This document shows positions 55,240 to 64,000 of a DNA stretch of 64,000 nt, piece by piece. The stretch lies in the NCBI GenBank assembly GCA_946902985.2, contig OX336397.1:156729890-156793889 (forward strand), in the 5' to 3' direction. Each line of letters starts with the position of its first letter. Position 1 is the first letter of the stretch. The stretch is from Meconema thalassinum (taxonomy: Eukaryota > Arthropoda > Insecta > Orthoptera > Tettigoniidae). The translations under genes and the position numbers were made by a program. The notes under the pieces are model-generated. The model ran no database searches. It saw nothing but the letters and a program-made list of their open reading frames with translations, and was not told the origin of the DNA.

Positions 55240-55900
55240 GTTTGGTATAACTCAGCTCATGCCAAACAGGTGGATGTGGCTCTCAATGATACGTGCAGAA
55301 TAATAACTGGGTGTCTCAAATCCACTCCAATTGAATGGCTTTACCACCTCGCCGGGATATCACCACCTTCTGTTCGAAGAGAAATATCAGCGAACACGGA
55401 AAGGAAGAAGGTGGAGCATGAAAGAACTCATCCGTTATATGGGTACGAATTACTCAAACCAAGACTGAAATCTAGGAAGAGTTTCCTAAAAACATCAAAG
55501 GAACTCACAACCACCGAGAAAAATGCTTGACTACAATCTTGGAATGCTAAAGGTCTTCTTCCTGGTGGCTATACAACACCATCTGAAACTTTACCATCGG
55601 GTCGTTAAGAGGCATGGATGACATGGAAATCCCTAAATAGGTTGATATCAGGAGTCGGCAAATTAAGAGCTAATATGCTAAGAGGGAACTACGCTAAAGA
55701 CGGAAACATCAAGTGTGATTGCGGAGAAGATCAGGCTGTCGACCACATGATTCAATGTCGTATGTGTCCAACCACTTGCACAACGGAGGATCTACACCTA
55801 GCCTCAGAGAATGCTCTACAAGTCGCCAAGTTCTGGTCTAATTGTATTTGGTGAAGTATGTTGTAATTGTGTAACATGTTTCTGATACGAGAATAATAAT
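55240..55900 (+). pseudogene. LINE C-terminal fragment (Jockey/CR1-like group)
   Basis: Reads VDVALNDTCRIITGCLKSTP, LYHLAGISPPSVRREISANT and PRLKSRKSFLKT. After a stop near 55528 it continues WKSLNRLISGVGKLRANML, CDCGEDQAVDHMIQCRMCP and LASENALQVAKFWSNCIW to the stop at 55852. The cysteine pattern CxC..H..QCxxCP is the terminal zinc-binding region of these LINE proteins. The same domain is seen at 10491-11102. It ends with an (AAT)n tail at about 55891-55902. Confidence 0.75.
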
Positions 55901-55909
55901 AATACTGTA

Positions 55910-56465
55910 TATACAGGGTGTATCTTAATTATACGGACAAAAAAAATCAGAGACGCTCTGCGTGTCATGTAAAAGACGATGCCGCAATCGGATTGGCGGA
56001 GAAAATTTTTCCCTCCGAAAATGAGGTTACTTTGTTACTTCCGGGCGCGCGATTCAAATCTACGAACTCGCCGTATTTGCTGAGCTAGAGAGCAAGCCAC
56101 TGGCCACTGCTGTGCTTCAGGCAAGGGAAGGGAGTGTGATAGAAGGTGACAGAGATATGCTGGCGGGCATGCGGCAAGCCGAGGCGATCGAGGAAACTTG
56201 CGCATGCCCGCCAGCATATCTCTGTCATCTTCTATCACACTCCCTTCCCTTGCTTGAAGCACAGCAGTGGCCAGCGGCTTGCTCTCTAGCTCAGCAAATA
56301 CGGCGAGTTCGTAGATTTGAATCGCGTGCCCGGAAGTAACAAAGTAACCTCATTTTCTCGGAGGGAAAAATTTTCCCCGCCAATCCGATTGCGGCATCGT
56401 CTTTTACATAACACGCAGAGCGTCCCTGATTTTTTTGTCGGTATAATTAAGATACATCTTGTATA
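55910..56465. mobile_element. 556-bp foldback element, near-perfect palindrome
   Basis: Arms of about 264 bases pair around a ~26-base loop centred at 56187. Ends TATACAGGGTGTATCTTAAT and (reverse complement of the right end) TATACAAGATGTATCTTAAT. Differences between arms are few (substitutions such as CGCGCGCG/CGCGTGC and single-base changes). Both strands give the same mirrored short frame (56035-56262 minus, 56112-56339 plus), as expected for a palindrome. TA flanks fit a Tc1/mariner-type MITE. Confidence 0.85.
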
Positions 56466-56469
56466 GGTT

Positions 56470-57975
56470 GTTGAAATTATTAAGGTATCTTAGATCAAAA
56501 TAAAGTAGTTGTTGACAGTGTGACTTGTGCGAAGATAGTATGCGTTATGCGTTCTGAAAATGTTATTGAAGATGTGTAACGATTCGATACCATAGCTGTT
56601 ATATTTAAAGGGTTATTCATTTATCATGTTATTATTATTATTAATTAGTACATCCATGAGATGATTTTTATATCAGATAATTGTAAGCGGTTTTTATTAT
56701 TATAGTCAGACAGAATTTTATTAACAATTACTTGTAAAGAGACGAAGTATTATATATTGCAACAAGATTGGCAATAAGGACCAACCCTATGTGTCACAAA
56801 CAGAACGACGCAGTAGTAATTTCACAACGGCAGGTAGCCATTGTCCCGGGATCTTAAAAACCCCAGAATGACGCAGTAGTTATTTCACCACGGCAAACAG
56901 AGTCACTGTCATGGGATGACTAAGAATCACGTGCGCACCATCGAGTTCCTTCTGGAAGGAATGGAACATTATATTTCACGCATGGTGCAACTAACACGAC
57001 ATTTCTACTGTAGGTACGCTGCTAAATATTACAAGTTGTGATGCAATTAGCCCTCGTGAGAGAATGAACACTGAAGAAAGGGAAGCTTACCAGTGGAGAG
57101 GGAAATTTTCGACTCACGTGACAAGGAAGTTATTAGTATCAGCACCCTCGACAAGACATTCATTGATCAACAGCTCTCAATGAAAGAAGGAAGTAGTAAC
57201 CTTGCTTTCGGGGTCCTAATGGACTGAGCATACAGAGTCGACACTGAACGATGTCCTGCCGATATATATATTAGTACATAATGGGTTATATCCCTGATCA
57301 ATAGTCTTTCTACAAATGGCAACGTACTTAATGAGGATATTTCATAGTAATTGAGATATCACATCATATTTTAAACATATGCGACGTAACATCGAGATCA
57401 TCGGTCATTACTTAAATATGACGAATCTTCGACTGGGTGAGCAAACAATTAAATAAAACTATCGTCTCTTTGATAATTTAACTTCAATTAATTTTCAATT
57501 CATTTTAAATGTTCAGTTTCTTTTAAATAATTAAACCGCAGTTGGTAAATTAAATTCTTTTTTGTAACTATTAATATTTTGTTTTTGCATTTAATAAATT
57601 CATTTTCTTTAACGTAATGCCTATTTCTTTCATAGTGGTTAGTAAATACTATAGGCAAATTCAACTACTCCTTATAAATAAATACTGAATGGTTAGTCAA
57701 CTAAGTTACACTACGGCCCGGGTAAGTGGTCTCGAACTCTACTGCTGACTGCCGAGAATTAATTAATAAATTTCGATTCACTGTCTTAAATAGGAATCTG
57801 GCGCTCAACAACTTATTATATCCTATTACACTATCACAGGTAAGGTCACACCACAATGTATTTATATATTCTTATCATGTTTGTTTTATTGAACCATTAC
57901 AGTTGTCACCATAGTGAAAGACTAATTTAAAAATGTTACATTTGGATCAGCGAAAAGAGAAATTTTAAAATGTTA
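56470..57975. other. AT-rich interval; possible LTR
   Basis: No gene. A ~85-bp block (CAGAACGACGCAGTAGTAAT / CAGAATGACGCAGTAGTTAT) is duplicated at about 56801-56960. If the primer-site candidate at 57980 is real, the end of this interval (..ATGTTACA at 57977) would be the end of a 5' LTR. No second copy of it was found in the window. Confidence 0.3.
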
Positions 57976-57979
57976 CATT

Positions 57980-57997
57980 TGGCGCCAAAAAGTAGGA
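57980..57997 (+). promoter_or_regulatory. Candidate primer binding site
   Basis: TGGCGCCAAAAAGTAGGA begins two bases after an ACA that could close an LTR. TGGCGCC is the common start of primer sites that pair with tRNA-Lys, but the following bases fit poorly. It is interesting only because a gag-like frame follows about 140 bp downstream. Confidence 0.3.
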
Positions 57998-58122
57998 CAC
58001 GAAAACCATTCGGTATTTAGGAGAGGAGTGTATAATTTCAGTGCAAATTGTCAGTGCTTTTGGGGGACAGTGAAGTGAAGTGGAATTTTGGATGGGCTAA
58101 TTTTTATACGGTGTACTTCGAG

Positions 58123-59667
58123 ATGGCAGATAAGAATACAGAGGTACATCCTGAGACTAGTGGTGGTCAGGAGAAAGAAAAGTCTTTCGAGGTCCCTGTA
58201 ATCTCATTAGATGCGCTCATAAGGCAGATGAGTAAAGATATGAATTTGATGAATACAAATAATGAAGAGAATAAGAGAGATAATTTGGAATGTAGGAAGG
58301 AATTCAATTATAAATTTGAGAAATTAGATAAAGATATGGGTAGGATAAATCAAAATATGAATGAGAAGTTTAATGAAAATAAGCAAAGTACGGAGGCCTT
58401 TCTTAATGAAAAATTGGAAGAGAATAGTAGTAAAATAAATCAAAAATTGGAAGAGAGTAATTTAAAACTAGATATTGTGGAAGCGATGAATAGAGAATTA
58501 AGTATGAAGTATGATATGCTGCAGGAGAGTATTCAGGGAGTGAAACAGGAAATCAGAGGTGAAATTAATGAGGTGGTAGAGATGAAGGCTAAAGATATTA
58601 TTAAGACAGTAGATAAGAAATTAGAAGCAGCAGAAAGTAGGATTCAGGAAGGAATAGTAACTGTGATTGAAGATAAAATAGCAACTCAAGGTGAAAGTTT
58701 TAGCAAATTGGTAGAAGCGGAAACTAGGCAGGTGGTAGAGACTTTAGGGGATACTGCAGCAGAATCAGTAAAGACAGCCTGTAAGGAGACTGTAATTGAA
58801 AGTAGATTGGAGTCAGAGGAGATAGTAGAAGAAAGCATAGTAGAGTTGGAGGAGATTGTAGGTGAAAGTAGATTAGAGTCAGAGGAGATAGTAGAAGAAA
58901 GCATAGTAGAGTTGGAGGAGATTGTAAGTGAAAGTAGATTAGAGTCAGAGGAGATAGTAGAAGAAAGCATAGTAGAGTTGGAGGAGATTGTAGGTGAAAG
59001 TAGATTAGAGTCAGAGGAGATAGTAGAAGAAAGCATAGTAGAGTTGGAGGAGATTGTAGGTGAAAGTAGAGTAGAGTCAAAGGAGATAGTAGAAGAAAGC
59101 ATAATAGAGTTGGAGGAGATTGTAGGTGAAAGCAGATTAGAGTCAGAGGAGATTTTAGATGAAAGCTGGATAGCTGTAGAAGAAATTATAGGTGATGAAC
59201 AGCAGTTAGCGGATATACTAGGAGAAAACATAGTAGAGTTGGTAGAGATGCTAGACATAGATGAAAGTAGCTTAGGTAAGCAACAGCAATCAACGGAGAT
59301 GATAGATGAAAGCAGGGTAGCTGAAGGAGAGACTATAGAACGTAGTAAACAGGTGAAGAGGAAGAGGGAGATAAATAAGAGTAGAAGCAATAGACAACAG
59401 CTTAAAAGAAAATTAAGTGATGGTAGCAGAGAAGTGAAGAGAAGACATGTAGGTAGATATTTTAGAAGTAAAATGAAAGAAAAGAGAATTGAGTTGTTAG
59501 AGGAAAAAGAAAGAAGGACGAAGGAGAGAAAGAAAGCATATGATGTGCAGTGGCGTACTGAATTAGCCAGACTTGGGGAAGTAAGAGTGGGAAAGCCGAA
59601 GTACTGTGTTACTCTGGATGAATATAGAACAAAGAAAGTAGAAATTAATGTCATAAGAAAAAAGTAA
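58123..59667 (+). CDS. Coiled-coil protein with acidic 22-residue repeats, possible retroelement gag
   Basis: Unbroken frame. I chose MADKNTEVHP (58123) over the upstream Met (58048), whose 25-residue extension is hydrophobic and unlike the rest. In order: a short charged N-terminus (ISLDALIRQMSKDM), a long heptad-like Lys/Glu/Asn-rich coiled coil (residues ~45-220, e.g. NEKFNENKQSTEAFLNEKLE), six 22-residue acidic repeats, then a basic tail (VKRKREINKSRSNRQQLKRK; RRTKERKKAYDVQWRTELAR). N-terminal coiled coils of this kind occur in gag proteins of some arthropod LTR elements, but no zinc knuckle or capsid motif is visible. Function unassigned. Codon use is A/G-rich like the following 2 kb. 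Confidence 0.5.
   Translation: MADKNTEVHPETSGGQEKEKSFEVPVISLDALIRQMSKDMNLMNTNNEENKRDNLECRKEFNYKFEKLDKDMGRINQNMNEKFNENKQSTEAFLNEKLEENSSKINQKLEESNLKLDIVEAMNRELSMKYDMLQESIQGVKQEIRGEINEVVEMKAKDIIKTVDKKLEAAESRIQEGIVTVIEDKIATQGESFSKLVEAETRQVVETLGDTAAESVKTACKETVIESRLESEEIVEESIVELEEIVGESRLESEEIVEESIVELEEIVSESRLESEEIVEESIVELEEIVGESRLESEEIVEESIVELEEIVGESRVESKEIVEESIIELEEIVGESRLESEEILDESWIAVEEIIGDEQQLADILGENIVELVEMLDIDESSLGKQQQSTEMIDESRVAEGETIERSKQVKRKREINKSRSNRQQLKRKLSDGSREVKRRHVGRYFRSKMKEKRIELLEEKERRTKERKKAYDVQWRTELARLGEVRVGKPKYCVTLDEYRTKKVEINVIRKK
58797..59190 (+). repeat. Six 66-bp coding repeats
   Basis: Units read ESRLESEEIVEESI + VELEEIVG with small changes (ESRVESKEIV.., ESRLESEEILDESW..). The 66-bp period keeps frame. 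It also makes the minus strand open (322 codons), which I regard as a shadow. Confidence 0.9.
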
Positions 59668-61740
59668 AGTGGAATTCTAGAGAAGGATAGAATTGAAGAT
59701 GAATGTGGTAAGAACTGTGAAATGCCAGAAAAAGTAGTGATGTAAATTTGTATTACCGATAGTTACTGTTCCGTGTGACTTAAATATTAAGTAATGAAGT
59801 TTTATATGATTTAACACAGGTAGATAAGGAACCTGCTGTGAGTAATTTTAATTCAGTCGTGAAGTTAGGATGGTAAGGGGCGCGTAGTGCCTACGCTTAT
59901 TGATTTAGTTTGTCTAAAGTCATTTAATTTGGAAGATAGAGGTTGTGATGCTATTTAGCGATTCAGGTAAGTTGATGTGGGTCCTTGAACTGCAGGTAAG
60001 TTGGAAAAAGTGAGGATTAAATTTAAAAAAGGTAGGAAGATTATTACAAAGGTAAGTAATCGAAAGAAAGTAGTAATTATTATGGCAACCATTATTATGA
60101 ATATAATGGTAATGAAGATTACATTCTAAAATGAGAGAAGATAAGATGATACAGTGGTAATAAAATTAATGAATTGAAGAAGTAAGTATTGATTTAATAA
60201 AGAAGTTTCATTGTGAGGACAGCGAGGTTATCAGTGGATATATTTTGAGAAATTTAGAAGTGGTTTAAAACAGTTTATGGTAATGCGTTGTATGAATTAT
60301 CCAACATCTAGTAGAAATGAGGAAGTAGTAACTAATTAGGACATCTGATACTTGTTGACAGATATGTGTGTGTGTATGTGTGTATTTTCACGTAAATGGA
60401 CGTGAGTTTGAAGAAGTAGGCCAACGAAGGTATAATGCCGTTGAGCAATGTGGTTTTAAGTTTTGGTAAAATGCCAAATGAAGTTTTAAGAAGTTTTTGG
60501 GGGATGAAGTAGGTCAGCGAGGTATATTCCGTTGAGCAATGAGTTTTTATGGTGTCTACGGGACTACGTGAAGTTAATGTTGGGAGGTTTTTAAATTATA
60601 CATGGTTGTATGCACACAAGGTAATAAGAGATTACAAAGGTAAGATGGTCCAAGTTTTAGTTACAGTTACGCACGTTTTAAAGATATTACAAGGCTTGTT
60701 ATTGAGCTAAACCACTTTGTAGTAAAAAGTTACTGATGATTAATGATGTGGTATATTGTTGTCCTACACAGGTAAATGTAAAGATAATAATAATAATTAG
60801 ATGGTTGGCATAATATTTACTAGTATTGAAAGGAATTTGTTATAATTCGAAGTTTTGAGGATTTTAAAGGTAAATCATTTTTTTTAGTAGACGAGAAATT
60901 AAGTTTTATTTATGTCGTACGGAGTTAGTAAAGAGAAGAGCATTAATATTTTTGAAGACAAGAGTAAGTTTGTAAGCTAAGTATACCTAAGGAGTAATAA
61001 TGAAGTTTCAATTAAAGGCAGGTGAAATTTACGCATTTAATTTGGTAGAGCAGAGAGTGTCTGAACTGTGTTATGACTCAGGACTTGCTTTATGAAGTGA
61101 TTATGGGAAAAGATTTGGCAATTAGGAGTGTCGGTGTTATTGACTATCAACTGGAACACTGTCGTTATTTTAGGAAGAAAGTAGTTAGGAAAACAAAGTG
61201 TGATGTTATTATTCCAAGGAATCAGTCGAAGCATGTAAGAGTTTTTAGCTGAAATTTAGGATGTTATTGGTCAGTAAGAGGTGACCTGTAAGAGTAAGAA
61301 GATGTGGGATTTTACCACGTATTGGAAGGTGGAAGAAGTATAGAAATGGTGACGTGTGATGTCACGATGAGTTGTTGAGAGTTTTGAGAGATTCTGGTAT
61401 AGCAAGAATGAGCTATAGTCCAGGCGATCGAAGCAAGTAAGGAAGTGTTGACGAGAAATGTCACAATAAGTTTTGGGAGAAAAACTAAGTTTTTTTTAAG
61501 GTATTCAGCAAGAAGTCAAATCATGAATAGACTAAGTTCAAAGTATAAGAGCATTAATATTTTGTGGAACGAAATATTTATTCCGAGGAGTTTGTCATGT
61601 GTTTTTGTGAAATAGTTTAGTGATATACGTAATTCAGGTATTGAGTAGTATTTTGTCCTCGTCTTAATCATTTTGTTGTGGTAGTGTGCCCTTTTAGCAA
61701 GAAATATGCCAATCACAGTATACCAGCGTAGCTCAATTCG
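59668..61740. other. Purine-rich non-coding interval after the gag-like frame
   Basis: The plus strand is markedly A/G/T with few C, and there are frequent GGTAAG-like strings. A ~38-bp block (GAAGTAGG, CGTTGAGCAATG) is duplicated at about 60412-60450 and 60504-60542. No pol motifs (RT, protease, integrase) could be read in any frame. Confidence 0.4.
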
Positions 61741-64000
61741 GAATTTTCGGGGCAGCGGTAAGTTCCCCCACTCTGTGACTCACATATTTTGGATTAATTA
61801 GAGGATACACTTGCAAAAATAACAACAAAATCAACTCCTATTTAAACACATTTAATTAATAAAATTAATGGCGCTACAAACACTTTAACAATTTAATTAC
61901 TGACCCATAATCATCTACTTGTTCCAAATGAACAAGGAATCACAAATATAATAAAACAAATATTGTATTTAAAACATATGGTTTCCACATAAACCAACAA
62001 TTCCTACTTAGTCTTACTTCCATAAAGCATCACTGTAAGTTTTATATAACTCCGAGCTCTTTTGGCTCCATGCTTTACATAATAATGGTGTCATTCTGGT
62101 ACACCTCAAATACTATCCTTTATATTTTCTTATTTCTCAAAAACAAATATATAATTACATTTAAAATCTATGTTAATTATCTAACTCAATATTTTGGGCA
62201 TGTCCACACATTCAGTTGTTATCATCTCTCTTTATTTTCACAAATATATTAAGGTAATCAGGAAATCAATTGTGTACTCCAGAGCGTGAAGATACTTGAC
62301 ACAGTCAAAAAACTATAGTTACTCCCGAAACTTAGTTGCCTTCAATTAACTCGTGGAATCCTACGTCCATACATCATTACAATAGGGATTGTTATTTATC
62401 TCTTATGTCTTATAAGACCATTATCATATAAGAAACTACGATCTGAACAGGCAAACGAAAATATCAATCTACAAGGACCTCGGTTCAACGCCCGGGTCAT
62501 TAACAACTTTAAACACTCCTGGTGTATTCATTTCTCTTTACAACATCTTACGAGACGGTTTCTGGCCCTTCTCGCTCTAAGAGAGCTAGACCCTTCTACT
62601 CGGGCGCGATTTATGACACGGAGGGTGACGGCGACTCCCTGTCTAACCCACGTTAGTAGCTTATTTCCAAGGCTTTCAAAACAGACCTTCACATTATATT
62701 CAGTTCTGGGGAGAGACCGGGCCTTTACTGTACCGTACTCATTCAAACAACTATTCTTTGGTTCATAGACCACTTTCGTAACCTTGGCATTTATTAATTA
62801 TGAGAGGGTCCTCATTGATTGGGAAGATTAATACACATCCGACGACGAAGAATTAAGGGGCTTTTATCATAAGAAGATTCTGCGTTCGAATCTCTACACA
62901 TGCCTCGGGAACCATTCCCTTACAGAGGACTTATACAAAATGCGATTTAAAGTCGGCCGTGGCCCATATGACATACGCTCAATAATACCATATTTTAGCT
63001 CCCTTTCAAATACATACACAATGCCTCGTGATACTACGTCACAAATAGAGGACTTATACAATTATCAATTCACTGCAGTCAACTACCCTCCATAAGTAAT
63101 TTACCAAGTATTTTAACCTCTACGCGTTCCTAGCGTGACATTTTAATATTATTTGCGCTCTTTTGCGCTATGCTTTATTTTAAGCCGAATTGTCTTCCCA
63201 AGAACTGATAAATCTCATTAGTAACAATTCACATTATTTTTATTCTTATATTAATCTTTTCCGTTGCCGATAAATCGCTCCCTTTTTAAAATATTCCATT
63301 GAACATTATATCTTACACATATGTTAAGGCTTTAACGCTCTTATGTTCACATCAATTTATTTGATCTTTATTTAATATTTCCATATTTAGTTATTAGTAT
63401 TATCTTTATTCTTTACACAAGCTCAAAAGCTATTTCTTTCATATTTCAACTTTACTTTATTTAAATATCTTTCATGATAATTATTGATATTTCGCTTGCT
63501 CTTATGACATTTGTTAAATACATTAACATTTTTATTCACTTATTTCCTCTACGGGATTTATTCTTTACATAATCATTGATAATTTCTCAAATTTCTATTA
63601 TTGTTCAGACCGCGTTCTTGTTTATTCAGTATTTATTTATTAAAACACATCCCTTTTACTCAAAAACTCCGGTGGATTTGTACACAGTCAATTCCTGACA
63701 CCAAAATAGAATGAAATTCAGTACTCACATGTTTTTAAGATCGTCCCATGATCTTTATTCTTGTGCGGTGCTTCATTTTGGGCCCACTTTGAACTTTTTA
63801 CTCCATATTAAAGGAATTCATCTTATGTATAAACACTTCTTGACATATATTTAAGACACTTAACATTAACGACATTTTTATACACTGATGTGTCCCTTTT
63901 GAACACATAATAAACACTAAAATATTAATTTAACACACAATCTTGATAAATTTACACTTCACAATTCTTTATCACTAGGCCGTATTTCTGAGCCTATCAC
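61741..64000. other. Pyrimidine-rich AT-rich interval to the window end
   Basis: The plus strand becomes C/T-rich, opposite to the preceding 2 kb. The 81-codon minus frame at 62528-62773 is unrecognised. Near 63697 the minus strand reads ATTTTGGTGTCAGGAATTG, reminiscent of an LTR-element primer site (TGGTGTCA..). A minus-strand LTR element entering from the right is therefore possible but unproven. Confidence 0.3.

Noticed and set aside
56035..56339. Two overlapping 75-codon genes on opposite strands
   Set aside because: They are mirror images generated by the palindrome.
58686..59654. 322-codon minus-strand frame opposite the coiled-coil gene
   Set aside because: A serine/leucine-rich shadow created by the 66-bp in-frame repeats and purine-rich coding strand. 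No motifs of its own.
62528..62773. 81-codon minus-strand frame
   Set aside because: No motif, no start context or family recognised, and it lies in AT-rich sequence. Not enough to call a gene.

Overview
The window is transposon-dense insect chromatin, and I found no ordinary host gene I would defend. The evidence for an insect is indirect: BEL/Pao, mariner, RTE-like and CR1/Jockey-like elements, and several tRNA-derived SINE families whose body motifs I associate with Orthoptera and other Polyneoptera. The species is not determined. Almost every coding stretch is a transposon protein, most of them broken. Long open frames over the minisatellite are artefacts of its 32-bp period.

Layout. 0-5 kb: a deleted Tc1/mariner-like copy, two long non-coding elements that I interpret as Helentron-type non-autonomous elements (HINEs, like Drosophila DINE-1), and a mariner remnant. 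5-12 kb: SINEs, a 953-bp hAT-like element inside a SINE with an exact 8-bp target duplication, a 5'-truncated RTE-like LINE with an intact 429-codon reverse transcriptase frame, a LINE tail and a second Tc1-like deletion derivative. 12-20.5 kb: four 3' fragments of one LINE family alternating with HINEs and simple repeats, and a SINE with a 13-bp target duplication. 20.4-22.1 kb is nearly empty.

22.1-27.8 kb is a stack of nested DNA transposons. A deleted mariner abuts a 3.9-kb element with ~200-bp inverted repeats. That element carries a broken, intron-containing gene with XPG/FEN-like acidic motifs and a cysteine-rich tail. A 932-bp element with an 8-bp target duplication splits the gene, and a 139-bp hairpin lies in its middle. 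28.3-38.7 kb is the most striking region: a 32-bp minisatellite whose left edge is a hAT-like terminus, split by a young BEL/Pao element (LTRs identical apart from one 7-base indel, 5-bp duplication GGACT, primer site matching tRNA-Phe).

39-51 kb: an inverted-dimer foldback, a broken CR1/Jockey-like LINE on the minus strand, a decayed RTE-like copy, SINEs and LINE 3' ends. 51.4-56.5 kb: a HINE with two nested insertions, a 44-bp tandem array with higher-order structure next to three TGACGTCA sites, a LINE tail and a 556-bp foldback. 56.5-64 kb: an open 515-codon coiled-coil frame with six 22-residue repeats, possibly the gag of an LTR element, then AT-rich sequence whose strand composition flips near 61.7 kb.

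The elements form a relative chronology (SINE older than hAT; minisatellite older than BEL; HINE older than SINE; XPG-type element older than its insert) rather than a cooperating gene set. All family assignments are by eye from motifs and termini.
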